64,000 nt of DNA from JASFBA01 sp036172265 (GTDB taxonomy: Bacteria; Chloroflexota; Chloroflexia; DTKN01), in assembly GCA_036172265.1 (NCBI GenBank), contig JASFBA010000007.1, positions 4,439 through 68,438 on the forward strand, given 5' to 3'. A program made the position numbers and the translations under genes. Below, piece by piece: positions 40,094 to 48,973 of the stretch (position 1 is its first letter; the number at the start of each line of letters is the position of its first letter). The notes under the pieces were generated by a model. The model saw only the letters and a program-made list of their open reading frames with translations, was not told the origin of the DNA and did not search any database.

Positions 40094-41788
40094 ATGGTCG
40101 AGATGGCAAGCACGCCCGACGTATCTCAAGAAGACGTGGCTGCTCTGCGGCGAAGGTTGGAGATCCTCCATCGCGCCGACCTGATCCTGAGCCGGGCCGA
40201 AGATGGCCGTTTCCTGCAACGGGAATTCCTGGCGCTGATGATGGAGGCAGCCCAGGTCAGATCGGGAACGCTGTACCTTCTGGATGCCGAGCGGAACGAA
40301 CTGGTCTTTGCCGTGGTGCGGGGGCCGGCCGGCGTAGCCCAAGCATTGGAAGGCCGCCGGATGCCGGCCGACTGGGGAATCGCCGGCCGCTGTGCCCAAC
40401 AGGGCCGGCCGATCTGGGTGCCGGCCGTGGAACAAAGCCGCGATTGGGCCCGCGACCTGGCCGAGCGCAGCGGCTACTGCCCGAAAAACGTCCTTTGCCT
40501 GCCGCTCAAGGCTCAGGAACGCGTCATCGGCGTCGTGCAACTTTTCGACCGCCCGGCAGATCATCCTTTCAATCCGGCCGACCTCGATTTCCTGAGCATC
40601 TTGGTCAACGACCTGGCGCTGAAACTGGAGAATGCCCGTCTCCTTGGCACTTCCCGAGAGATGGTGGAACGGTTGCGGGCCCTGCTGGATGTGGGGGTGG
40701 AGTTGGGGAGCGCCTTGGATCGAGAACGCCTCCTTGTCCTGATTCTGGAACGGGTCTGCCAGTTGCTTCAGACCGAGGCCGCCTCCATCTTTGAACTGGA
40801 CGAAGCCTCTGGGGATCTGGTTCTGTGTGCGACCACCCGGCCGGCGCCAGTGGAAGCAGGGGAGATTCGGGTGCCGCTGGGCCAGGGCATTGCCGGTTGG
40901 GTAGCCAGGGAAGGACGGACCGAAGTAGTGCCGGATGTGAACCGGGACCCGCGTTTCTATGCTCTGGTGGGTGAAAAGACCGGCTTTGTCACCCGTTCTA
41001 TCCTCTGCACCCCTCTGGGCATCCAGGAACAGGTGCCCGGCCAAGAAGGGGTTTTCCGCCGGCGGGTTATCGGCGTTGCCCAGGCGCTCAACAAACGCGG
41101 AGGGGACTTTACCCGTTCCGACATCGAGATCTTCGAGGGCCTGGCCCGCCAGGCGGCCATCGCGATGGAACGGGTGCGCCTCTACCGGGAGATCAACGAA
41201 CTTTTTTCCAGCGCGATTGTAGCCCTGGCCGAGGCGATGGAGGCCAAGGACCCCTATACCCGCGGCCATACCCGCCGGGTGACCGACTTTAGCGTGGCCA
41301 TCGCCGAGGAACTTGGGCTGTCTCCGGAGAAAGTCCTCCAGGTGCGTACCGCCGCCATGTTGCACGACATCGGCAAGATCGGCATGCCCGATGCCATCCT
41401 GCAGAAACCCGGCCGGGTGGATGAGATCGAGCGGAAGGTGATCCAACGTCATCCTCAGGAGGGAGAGCGCATCCTGCGGCCGTTGCAACACCTGCACGAA
41501 ATCATTCCTGGGGTGGCCGAACACCACGAGCGCTACGACGGCACAGGCTATCCGCGGAGGTTGCGAGGCGAGGAAATCTCCCTGTACGGCCGCATCATCG
41601 CCGTGGCCGACGTCTTCGATGCCTTGACCTCGGAGCGGTGTTACCGGGGGGCTTTGCCGGTAGATGTGGCTCTGGAGGAGATGCGGACCCAGGCCGGCCG
41701 GGCCTTTGACCCACGGGTGCTGGAGGCGTTCTTGCGGGCCTGGGAAAAGGGGCGTATCGTCCTGCCGGAGAGGCCCCAAGCCTCATGA
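40094..41788 (+). CDS. GAF-GAF-HD-GYP cyclic-di-GMP phosphodiesterase
   Basis: About 564 residues. GAF 1 spans about 30-170 and GAF 2 about 205-375 (LGQGIAGWVAREGRTEVVPDV). The HD-GYP domain is complete: GHTRRVTDFSVAIAEELGL, MLHDIGKIGMPDAILQKPGR, HPQEGERIL and HHERYDGTGYPRRLRGEEI. It should degrade cyclic-di-GMP or a related dinucleotide in response to a cytosolic signal. The start is uncertain; ATG 40094 or 40103 both lack a clear ribosome site. Its TGA overlaps the ATG of miaA. Confidence 0.87.
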   Translation: MVEMASTPDVSQEDVAALRRRLEILHRADLILSRAEDGRFLQREFLALMMEAAQVRSGTLYLLDAERNELVFAVVRGPAGVAQALEGRRMPADWGIAGRCAQQGRPIWVPAVEQSRDWARDLAERSGYCPKNVLCLPLKAQERVIGVVQLFDRPADHPFNPADLDFLSILVNDLALKLENARLLGTSREMVERLRALLDVGVELGSALDRERLLVLILERVCQLLQTEAASIFELDEASGDLVLCATTRPAPVEAGEIRVPLGQGIAGWVAREGRTEVVPDVNRDPRFYALVGEKTGFVTRSILCTPLGIQEQVPGQEGVFRRRVIGVAQALNKRGGDFTRSDIEIFEGLARQAAIAMERVRLYREINELFSSAIVALAEAMEAKDPYTRGHTRRVTDFSVAIAEELGLSPEKVLQVRTAAMLHDIGKIGMPDAILQKPGRVDEIERKVIQRHPQEGERILRPLQHLHEIIPGVAEHHERYDGTGYPRRLRGEEISLYGRIIAVADVFDALTSERCYRGALPVDVALEEMRTQAGRAFDPRVLEAFLRAWEKGRIVLPERPQAS

Positions 41789-42714
41789 GAGGAAAGATGC
41801 ACCTCTCGGTCGTCGTCCTCCTCGGCCCCACCGGTGTTGGGAAAACCCCCCTGGCCGTAGAACTGGCGCAGGCTCTGGGGGGAGAGATCGTCTCGGCCGA
41901 TTCGCGCCAGGTCTACCGAGGAATGGACATCGGCACGGCCAAGCCCACGCCGGCCCAGCGAGCGGCTGTCCCCCACCACCTCCTGGACATGGTGGACCCC
42001 GATGCCATATTTACCTTGGCCGACTTCTGCGAACAAGCCAGAGCCGCCATTGAGGACATCGCCGGCCGGGGCCGGTTGCCTTTCCTGGTGGGCGGCACCG
42101 GACAGTACCTGGCGGCCATGCTGGAGGGGTGGAAGGTGCCCCGCATCCCCCCCCAGCCGGAGTTGCGGGCCCGTCTGCGCCGGGAAGCCCAGGAAAAGGG
42201 CGTGGAGACCCTCTATCGGCGGCTGCAGGAGGTGGACCCGGAGGCGGCGGCGCATATTCTGCCCGGCAACCTGCGCCGTATCATCCGAGCCTTGGAGGTC
42301 TATGAGGTGACGGGGGTGCCCTTTTCCCGGCAGCGGGGACGGGAAAAGCCGCCCTATAACTACCTGGTGCTGGGGCTGACGATGGAGCGGCCGGCCCTTT
42401 ACGAACGGGTAGACCGGCGGGCGGAGGACATGGTTCGGCAGGGCCTGGTGGAGGAGGTGCAATCTTTGCTCGCTCGGGGCTATGGCTGGGACCTGCCCTC
42501 GATGTCGGGCCTGGGCTATATCCAATTTCGGCCGTACCTGGAGGGACGGTACTCCCTGGAAGAGGCGCTGGCCCGGCTGAAGTACGATACCCATGCCTTC
42601 ATCCGCCACCAGTATACCTGGTTCCGTCGCCTGCCGGTGCAACGCTGGTTCGATGCCGGCCGAACGGCCGAGTGGGGATCTGTCCTTCCCTTCCTTCGCG
42701 CCCGAATCCGCTGA
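41785..42714 (+). CDS. miaA: tRNA dimethylallyltransferase
   Basis: 309 residues. It adds a dimethylallyl group to A37 of tRNAs reading UNN codons. Motifs are GPTGVGKTPLAVELA (P-loop), SADSRQVYRGMDIGTAKPT, VGGTGQYLAAMLEGW, NLRRIIRALEVYEVTG and the C-terminal YIQFRPYLEGRYSLEEAL and YAFIRHQYTWFR-like part. The start overlaps the preceding stop (ATGA). Length and motifs are complete. Confidence 0.94.
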   Translation: MRGKMHLSVVVLLGPTGVGKTPLAVELAQALGGEIVSADSRQVYRGMDIGTAKPTPAQRAAVPHHLLDMVDPDAIFTLADFCEQARAAIEDIAGRGRLPFLVGGTGQYLAAMLEGWKVPRIPPQPELRARLRREAQEKGVETLYRRLQEVDPEAAAHILPGNLRRIIRALEVYEVTGVPFSRQRGREKPPYNYLVLGLTMERPALYERVDRRAEDMVRQGLVEEVQSLLARGYGWDLPSMSGLGYIQFRPYLEGRYSLEEALARLKYDTHAFIRHQYTWFRRLPVQRWFDAGRTAEWGSVLPFLRARIR

Positions 42715-42741
42715 TGGCCCTTTTCGCCCTTGGAGGTACTG

Positions 42742-43545
42742 ATGCGCTTTGCCCTCTCCTCCGGTTCGCTCCATACCTACGGCCTGGACCGTTTCTTCCA
42801 ACTGGCCGCTGAGGCCGGCTTCGACGGCGTGGAGGTGCTCATAGACGCCCGCTTCGACACCCGCCACCCGGCCTACCTCCGCCGCCTGATGGAGCGCTAC
42901 AACCTGCCCATCCTCAGTCTCCACGCTCCCTTTCGCCCCGAACGACTGGAGGGCTGGCCACAAGCCCCTTCGCGGAGCATCGCTGCCGCCGCCGAGGTGG
43001 CGAGACTGGTAGAAGCCGGGATCGTCGTCGCCCACCTGCCGTTTTGGACCGACCGGGGGTACGCACGCTGGCTTCTCCACGACCTGGTCGCCTGGCAAAA
43101 GGGAAACCCCAATCCCCTGATTGCCCTGGAAAATATGCCGCTGAAGCGCTTTCGCTGGTGGCCCTTTCCGCTGGACACCTGGCGGCTCAACCGGCTGGAG
43201 GAATGGACCGCCTTCCCCCATCTTTGCCTGGATACTACTCACCTGGCGACTAAGGGGCTGGAGGCGCTTGCGGTCTATGAGCGATGGCGGGAGAAGGTAA
43301 TCCATATCCATCTTTCCAACGCCCGGCGGAAAGGGCGGCACATCCAGGAGCATCGCCGTCTGGAGGATGGATATCTGGACCTGGGAAAGTTTCTGAGCCG
43401 GCTGGCCGAGGATGGCTATCCGGGCATCGTGGTCGTGGAACTCCAGCCGCAGGTGCTGGAAGCCGAGGACGAAGGACGGGTGCGCACCTATTTGCATCGG
43501 CAATTGGCCTTTTGCCGGAAACACACGGGGCGCAAAGGGGCGTGA
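42742..43545 (+). CDS. Sugar phosphate isomerase/epimerase-like TIM barrel protein
   Basis: 267 residues of the AP-endonuclease family 2 fold: ALSSGSLHTYGLDRFFQLAA, EAGFDGVEVLIDARFDT, LSLHAPFRP, LIALENMPL, LCLDTTHLATKGLEAL, KVIHIHLSN and IVVVELQPQVL. Metal ligands of the family (His, Glu, Asp/His) have candidates in these segments. Substrate unknown. ATG 42742 is chosen for GGAGG 5 bases upstream. It follows miaA by 27 bases. Confidence 0.8.
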   Translation: MRFALSSGSLHTYGLDRFFQLAAEAGFDGVEVLIDARFDTRHPAYLRRLMERYNLPILSLHAPFRPERLEGWPQAPSRSIAAAAEVARLVEAGIVVAHLPFWTDRGYARWLLHDLVAWQKGNPNPLIALENMPLKRFRWWPFPLDTWRLNRLEEWTAFPHLCLDTTHLATKGLEALAVYERWREKVIHIHLSNARRKGRHIQEHRRLEDGYLDLGKFLSRLAEDGYPGIVVVELQPQVLEAEDEGRVRTYLHRQLAFCRKHTGRKGA

Positions 43546-43589
43546 GGATGGCCCAAGCAGTCGGATGTCCGGCGAAGGAGGAATAAGCA

Positions 43590-44765
43590 GTGCCCGGCCG
43601 TATCCGGTGGTTGCTCTGGCTTTATTGCATCCTTCTCCTGGCGATCTGTCTATCTATCTGGATTTCTCTGGGTCCTGAACTGGCAACTTTTCGGACGTTC
43701 GCCTGGGATTTTTTCATCTTGTATACAGGGGGACGGATGGTACTCGAAGGACAAGGGGAGTCCTTGTACGACCTGCCCATCCAGTTGGAGTATCAGCAAA
43801 GGCTGATCGCTCCTCGTCGTGTGGCAACCGGTAGTCTGCCCTTCTTTTATCCCCCGACCATTCTGCCCTTCCTCCTCCCTTTTTCTCTAGGGTCCCTTTC
43901 CCTGGGCTATGTCCTCTGGCTGCTTTTTTGCCTCCTTCTGGTCGCTGCCTTTGTCTTCCTTGTTTGGCGTCACCTGGGAATCGGCCGGGAGTACCGGGGA
44001 ACTTTTCTCCTGGTGCTTTTGGCCTTTTATCCCCTTTCGAACCACCTAATTCAGGGCCAGACCAGCCTTTTGCTCCTGCTGGGATTCACCTTGGCCTTCT
44101 TGTTCCTCCGAAAAGGGCACGATCTGGGGGCGGGCCTGCTCCTATCCCTGGGTTCGATAAAACCGCAGATGATCCTGCCCTTCCTTCTGGTCCTCCTGGG
44201 GAAACGGCGCTGGCGGGCGCTGGTCGGTTTTCTTCTGGGTGTTGGTCTGCTCCTGGGTTCGCTCCTTCCCTTCCTGGGAGTATCCGTTCTGGAGGACTAT
44301 GCCCTCCTGACCTTCCATCTCTTGGGCGTCCAGGACGAATACGGTCTGTTCCCCGGGTCTATGAACAACTGGCGGGCTCTTTCCTATCGCCTCCTTGGGT
44401 TCGGCTTGGCCGGCAATGGGCTCTGGATCGGCCTTTCTCTCCTTTCCTTGGGCCTTCTGGCTTGGATATGGCGTTACCCTTGGGCCGATCATCCTCGCCG
44501 CTTTTCCTTGCAGTTCGCTACTACCATCCTGTTGACGACCCTCCTCAGTCCCCATCTTTATCTTCACGACCTGGTGCTCTGGCTTCTGGTCGGTGCGTTC
44601 CTCGTCGGGAAAGGTTCCCTTTGGCGCTGGTGGTTTTTTCTACCCCTGGGCAGCACCGCCTCCCTGCTTGGCCATCTCTGGCCTTGGGCCTTTGGTCCCC
44701 CGACCGTTCTGTTCGGCACCATAACCGTCGTCTTTCTCGTGAAAGAAATGTGGGAAATGCCTTGA
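43590..44765 (+). CDS. GT87-family (DUF2029) membrane glycosyltransferase
   Basis: 391 residues, about ten hydrophobic segments. The first outer loop has AWDFFILYTGGRMVLEGQGESLYDL, the acidic loop typical of GT87 polyprenyl-phosphate-mannose transferases, and later FFYPPTILPFLLP, HLIQGQTSLLLLLG and SIKPQMILPFLLVLL are family features. It should transfer a lipid-linked sugar on the outer face. GTG start with AGGAGG upstream. The PLP enzyme follows after 21 bases. Confidence 0.8.
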   Translation: MPGRIRWLLWLYCILLLAICLSIWISLGPELATFRTFAWDFFILYTGGRMVLEGQGESLYDLPIQLEYQQRLIAPRRVATGSLPFFYPPTILPFLLPFSLGSLSLGYVLWLLFCLLLVAAFVFLVWRHLGIGREYRGTFLLVLLAFYPLSNHLIQGQTSLLLLLGFTLAFLFLRKGHDLGAGLLLSLGSIKPQMILPFLLVLLGKRRWRALVGFLLGVGLLLGSLLPFLGVSVLEDYALLTFHLLGVQDEYGLFPGSMNNWRALSYRLLGFGLAGNGLWIGLSLLSLGLLAWIWRYPWADHPRRFSLQFATTILLTTLLSPHLYLHDLVLWLLVGAFLVGKGSLWRWWFFLPLGSTASLLGHLWPWAFGPPTVLFGTITVVFLVKEMWEMP

Positions 44766-44786
44766 CCCTATGGAGAGGAGGAAAGT

Positions 44787-45974
44787 ATGCGCTCGCGCAG
44801 CATCTTTACCCAGGCTGTCCACGCCGGGGAACGTGCCCCCCGGCCGGACTATACCCCCGTGGTGACCCCCATTTACAATAGCGTGGTCTATCTCTACGAC
44901 GAGGTAGAGACCTTGCACCGGATTCTGGCCGGGGAGCGCCCCGGCTATGTCTACTCTCGTTACGGCAATCCCACCACCGCTGCCTTGGAGGAGGCCGTGG
45001 CCGTCCTGGAGGGCGGGGAATGCGCCGTTGCCTTTGCTTCCGGGATGGCGGCCCTCCATGCGGCGCTTCTGGCCGCCGGCCTGCGCAGCGGCGATACAGT
45101 CGTCGCCGCCCGCGACCTCTACGGGGTCACCTATGCCCTGCTCACCGAAACGCTGGCTCCGCTGGGGATACGCACCCGCTTCGTCCAGATTGCTCAGAAC
45201 GAGGAGGTCATCGCCGCCCTGGAGGAGGAACATCCCCGCCTGCTCCTTCTGGAAACAATGTCCAATCCGCTTCTGGTGGTGCCGGACCTGCCCCTTTTGA
45301 CAGAGGCGGCGCACCGCGTGGGCGCGCAGGTTCTGGTGGACAACACCTTTGCCACCCCCTACCTCCTGCGCCCACTGGAGCATGGGGCCGACTATGTCAT
45401 CCATAGCCTGACCAAATACCTGGCCGGCCACGATGACGTATTGGGCGGCATCGTGGTGACGCGGGCGGAACTGGCTGGTCTCCTTCGCCGGCAGGCCCAG
45501 GTGATGGGGGCGGTGCTGGGCCCGAACGAGGCCTGGCTAGCCCACCGGGGGCTGAAGACGCTGGCGTTGCGGATGCGCGCCCACTGTGAAAATGCCGCCC
45601 GCGTGGCCTCCTGGCTGGCCGAACACCCCCGGGTGTGCCGCGTCTACTACCCCGGCCGACCGGACCATCCCCAGCACGCCATCGCCGCCCGGCTCTTTCG
45701 ACCGGGGGCTTTCGGAGGGATGGTCTCCTTTGAACTGGCCGATGGCACGGCCGAAGCGGCCCTGGCCTTTATGGAACGCCTGCGCTTGATCCTTCCGGGG
45801 ACGACCCTGGGCTGCATCCACAGCCTGGTGCTTTACCCGGCGCGTTCCTCCCACCGCGCCCTGAGCCCCGAACAGCGCGCTGCCTGGGGCATCGGTGAGG
45901 GCCTCCTGCGCCTCTCGGTGGGCATCGAGGATGTGGAAGAGATCATTGCTGACCTGGAGCAATCCCTGGGGTAG
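44787..45974 (+). CDS. Cys/Met metabolism PLP enzyme (cystathionine gamma-synthase/lyase type)
   Basis: 395 residues, complete. Segments are TPIYNSVVYLYDEVE, YVYSRYGNPTTAALEEAVAV, FASGMAALHAALLAAG, LVDNTFATPYLLRPLEHGAD and the PLP-lysine site VIHSLTKYLAGHDDVLGG. SVGIEDVEEIIADLEQSL ends the protein. It could be cystathionine gamma-synthase, gamma-lyase or methionine gamma-lyase; sequence alone does not decide. ATG follows GGAGGAAAGT. It is the last intact gene of the forward run starting at moxR. Confidence 0.88.
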   Translation: MRSRSIFTQAVHAGERAPRPDYTPVVTPIYNSVVYLYDEVETLHRILAGERPGYVYSRYGNPTTAALEEAVAVLEGGECAVAFASGMAALHAALLAAGLRSGDTVVAARDLYGVTYALLTETLAPLGIRTRFVQIAQNEEVIAALEEEHPRLLLLETMSNPLLVVPDLPLLTEAAHRVGAQVLVDNTFATPYLLRPLEHGADYVIHSLTKYLAGHDDVLGGIVVTRAELAGLLRRQAQVMGAVLGPNEAWLAHRGLKTLALRMRAHCENAARVASWLAEHPRVCRVYYPGRPDHPQHAIAARLFRPGAFGGMVSFELADGTAEAALAFMERLRLILPGTTLGCIHSLVLYPARSSHRALSPEQRAAWGIGEGLLRLSVGIEDVEEIIADLEQSLG

Positions 45975-46014
45975 GGGGTTATCCCGAACGATAAGCGACG
46001 CTCTTTCGCTTTAG

Positions 46015-46981
46015 CACCACGGAGGCAACACTACCGACAACCTGGCTACGGCCCACGGCGGCGCTGGAGGAGATGCCCAGGTCTGGGGCAAGTGGTTCAC
46101 CTTCCAGGGCTATCTCATTAACCTGGGAAATATCGCTGCCGGCAACGGCGGCAGCGGCAACCCCGGTGCCACCGTGCCCCAGCATGCCGGCTGTGGTGGT
46201 GACCTCATCCTGATGGCCGCGCCCTTTCTTCCTCAGCGGCGGGACGCACGCCTCCGGCAACCCCGGCATCCCTTCTGCCGGCGGACGGAGGTGCATGGGG
46301 CCGAGCCAGGTCCGGATTGACCCGGCTTCGATTTCCCTGGCCGGGGAGGTTACCCGCGTCTCCGGAGGCGACGTCCTGATCTATGGCGCGGATTGGGAAC
46401 TCGATCTGCGGGGCCTGGCCCCCGGTGCCATCTCGGCCACCGGTTCCATCACGCTGGCCGTCGGCCCCGGCGGGACGATTGACCTACGCCATAACGGCGG
46501 ACGCATCTTCCAGTCCGGCGGCGAAGTGCGCATCTATGCCGACCAGATTCTTGTGGACACGGGTGTGCCGCTCTGGGCTTTGGCCGGGACGGAGGTGATC
46601 GCCGGCCCCGGACGAATCCTGTATGGAGGTTCGCTCCTCGCGCCCGACCTCACCGAGGTGGTGGCCGGAAGCGTCGTGTCGGTTCACGTGACGTTGCTCA
46701 ACACCGGCCCGACGACCGATACCTTTGACCTGAGCGTCACCGATACGGCCGGCTGGCCGCTGAGCGGAATTCCCTTCCAGGTCACCGTCAGCGGCCTGGA
46801 CCATGCCGATCTGACCGTCCAGGTCAACGTGCCGACCGGGGCGCCGGGCGGAAGCATAGACGAGATTACCCTACAGGCGACCTCCCAGGCCGATCCAGGT
46901 GCGGGTGCCGAGGTCAAGACCATCGTGGTCGTGCGCTCTCCCCTCTTCGTGCAAATCTTCTTGCCGCTCGTCTTCCGGTAA
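46015..46981 (+). pseudogene. Decayed secreted surface protein gene with LPLVFR tail
   Basis: The first part (46015 to about 46225) reads in one frame as a Gly-rich wall-protein segment (NLATAHGGAGGDAQVWGKWF, LINLGNIAAGNGGSGNP). It has no start and is preceded by an in-frame TAG at 46012. From about 46226 the same kind of sequence continues in the next frame (FFLSGGTHASGNPGIPSAGG) into a 228-residue frame starting at 46295, with beta-rich repeats and a CARDB-like part, ending in FVQIFLPLVFR. A signal peptide is missing. So the N-terminus is lost and there is at least one frameshift. A perfect terminator follows. Confidence 0.7.
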
Positions 46982-46988
46982 TACCCAA

Positions 46989-47028
46989 GCGGCGCCGGAG
47001 GTTCTTGTCCTCCGGCGCCGCCTTTTTA
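46989..47028 (+). terminator. Rho-independent terminator
   Basis: A perfect 13-bp stem, GCGGCGCCGGAGG against its complement, with a 7-base loop and CTTTTT after it. It ends the forward run that includes the decayed secreted-protein gene. Confidence 0.9.
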
Positions 47029-47039
47029 GTAGGGGAAGG

Positions 47040-47068
47040 GTAGGACAACTCCGTAGGAGTTGTCCTAC
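47040..47068. repeat. Perfect palindrome of the GTAGG/CCTAC family, terminator-like
   Basis: Arms GTAGGACAACTCC and GGAGTTGTCCTAC around GTA, followed by CTTTTT on the forward strand. It lies 5 bases before the stop codon of the convergent GH99-like gene and can act as a terminator. Confidence 0.75.
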
Positions 47069-47072
47069 CTTT

Positions 47073-48884
47073 TTAGGGCCCGTAACGCCATCGGTAATAG
47101 TGCAGGCCCACGTTCCCCATCTCCACCTGCCAGCCGGGCGGGTTGGCCGGGGTATAGGTAAGCACCCGGCGTTCAAAGAGTTGCACCAGGATGTCCTGTT
47201 CCACACCGGCCACCCGGCAACGCACCCAGTACGGTTCGCTGATGGGGTAGCCGAAGGCGAAGAGCCAGTCCACCAGTTTCCCGTTCTGGTAAGTATTGTT
47301 GACGTAAATCAACCCGCTGCGGTTCATAAATTCCCAGAACACCTGGGGAACGTTGTGTCCGGTGGCATCTTCGTAGTAGGCGATGGCCGTCCCGGTGTAT
47401 CTGGCCTTGGTCGGGTCGTTTTCCACAGAGCCGTTTTTGGCGAGGGTGGCCGTGGCTTTCTGTCCTGGGCGTGAAGGGGCTGGTTGCCCGATAAGGCTGC
47501 CGAAGGTGGCGTAGGTCGGGCAGTTGGGGTTGACAGAGGCCCAATCGCCGGCCACCGCCTCGCTTGCCGGGGCGCGTATCTCGAAGGAAGTATCCCCCAC
47601 CATGATCCGGCCGGTCACCATCTCATAGACCAGGAGGCCGTTGGTGACAAACCACATGGAGGAGCGGTCGCCGGAGGGGTTGTTGATTTCCATGCGCGAT
47701 TTATCGAAGTATTGCACCAGGCGGGTTCCGCCGGGAGACTGGGCGTAGGGTTCGTGTAATCCGGTGCTGAAGGGGGCCGGCCCCCAAACCCAGGAACGGG
47801 TGGTGCGTCCATCAGTCACCGGCTTGTCGGTGCGTTTCCAGACCGCTTCAAAGGCGCTATCGGCGAATGGGCCGGCCGGGGTGAGCGTAGGGGTGGGTCC
47901 GGGCGGCGGAGGCGGTGCCCCGCTTTTGAACTGGGGTGCCCACTGGGCGGTCAGTTCCAGGTATTGGGTGCCGTAATTTTGGCTTGGCTCGATATGGCTG
48001 CCTTCGTACCACTCGTTCCAACTGTTGATGATGGCCAGCGAGGCTTGGTAGTCTATAGCCGCCTGCCAAGACTTGTGGTAATACTCCCCACCTGCGCGGT
48101 CGCGGTAGTGGGTCGGCCGGCCGGGCATACGGGTGTCGTCGTAGCCCGGCATCACCGTGGCGATGAAGGGTTTGGAGGTGCCGTGGGCGCTGTTGTAGGC
48201 GTTCAACTTGCGGGAGTAAGAGGCTAGGGCGCTTGACGGTTCGGCCGCCCAGGAGATGTCGAAGAAGTAGATGGCATCGAAGATGTCCAGATAGGAGAAA
48301 TCCACACCTTCGCCCAGCCAGAAGGTCCATCCGTTGGGGTCCAGTTCCTGGCGCAGTTGTTTCCAGGTCTCGTAGGCACTTTTGCCGGGGAAAGTCGGGA
48401 TGCTTGGGAGGGACCAGAAGCCGATAAGCGGGCGGTTTTGGAAGCGCAGGTAATTGGGGTGAGAGGCAAGGGTATGGATCACATAGCGCAGGTTCTCCCG
48501 CGTCTGCTCGGCGCTTTGAAAATTGCCGGAAGCGGTGATGTCGAGGAAGACGGCGATTTTGAAGCCGTAGGAGCCGGATAGGTCGAGCAACTGGCGGACC
48601 CGACCGTCGATACGGCTATCTTCCCGGCCGGTCCAGGCCACCATAAAGGCGTCGATGCCGGCGTTGTGAGCCTGCTCGATGTGGCGTTGAAGGGTAGCGC
48701 GCTCGCCGCAGGAATAGAGTACCTGGGGTAGGTCGCTCATCCGGCCCGAGTTCCAGTCCGAGAGTTCATACCAGGCAAAGTAGAGGGCGATGACGGGCCG
48801 GCTTTCGGTACCCATGGCCGGAAGAGCGGGAAGGAAGGTAAACAGAAGCAACGCCAGAGACAACTGGTGGAAGACGTGTCGCAT
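47073..48884 (-). CDS. Exported GH99-like (endo-alpha-mannosidase type) protein with C-terminal domain
   Basis: 603 residues with a signal peptide (LSLALLLFTFLPALPAMG). The catalytic-type domain (about 30-330) resembles GH99/GH71-like enzymes: IALYFAWYELSDWNSGRMSD, AGIDAFMVAWTGRED, VMPGYDDTRMPGR and NSWNEWYEGSHIEPS, the last carrying the WxEWxE glutamates. A PPPPPGPTPTLTP linker leads to a second domain (about 350-600: RSWVWGPAPFSTGLHEPYA, VQYFDKSRMEIN) of unknown function. It may cut mannose-containing glycans outside the cell. ATG 48884 has GGAGG upstream. Confidence 0.8.
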   Translation of the reverse strand: MRHVFHQLSLALLLFTFLPALPAMGTESRPVIALYFAWYELSDWNSGRMSDLPQVLYSCGERATLQRHIEQAHNAGIDAFMVAWTGREDSRIDGRVRQLLDLSGSYGFKIAVFLDITASGNFQSAEQTRENLRYVIHTLASHPNYLRFQNRPLIGFWSLPSIPTFPGKSAYETWKQLRQELDPNGWTFWLGEGVDFSYLDIFDAIYFFDISWAAEPSSALASYSRKLNAYNSAHGTSKPFIATVMPGYDDTRMPGRPTHYRDRAGGEYYHKSWQAAIDYQASLAIINSWNEWYEGSHIEPSQNYGTQYLELTAQWAPQFKSGAPPPPPGPTPTLTPAGPFADSAFEAVWKRTDKPVTDGRTTRSWVWGPAPFSTGLHEPYAQSPGGTRLVQYFDKSRMEINNPSGDRSSMWFVTNGLLVYEMVTGRIMVGDTSFEIRAPASEAVAGDWASVNPNCPTYATFGSLIGQPAPSRPGQKATATLAKNGSVENDPTKARYTGTAIAYYEDATGHNVPQVFWEFMNRSGLIYVNNTYQNGKLVDWLFAFGYPISEPYWVRCRVAGVEQDILVQLFERRVLTYTPANPPGWQVEMGNVGLHYYRWRYGP

Positions 48885-48931
48885 TTCGACCTCCATCTGT
48901 TGCGCATTACGTGTCGCACTTTTCCTTGGGA

Positions 48932-48973
48932 CGGCTCGGCCGGAGCCCTCCCGGCTCCCCGTCCCCTTGTCTC
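48932..48973. repeat. Dispersed G/C-rich repeat, copy 1
   Basis: Between glcD and the GH99-like gene. Its reverse complement (GGGGAGCCGGGAGGG then CTCCGGCCGAGCC) matches the repeated units at 63780-63880. Confidence 0.55.

Noticed and set aside
42730..43545. Endonuclease IV assignment for the AP-endonuclease-2-like protein
   Set aside because: The fold is shared, but the set of zinc ligands of Nfo is not visible; sugar isomerase-like is the safer call.
46295..46981. Intact 228-residue gene starting at ATG 46295
   Set aside because: It has a GGAGG nearby, but the protein would be an exported beta-rich domain without a signal peptide, and matching sequence continues upstream in other frames. 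A pseudogene fits better.
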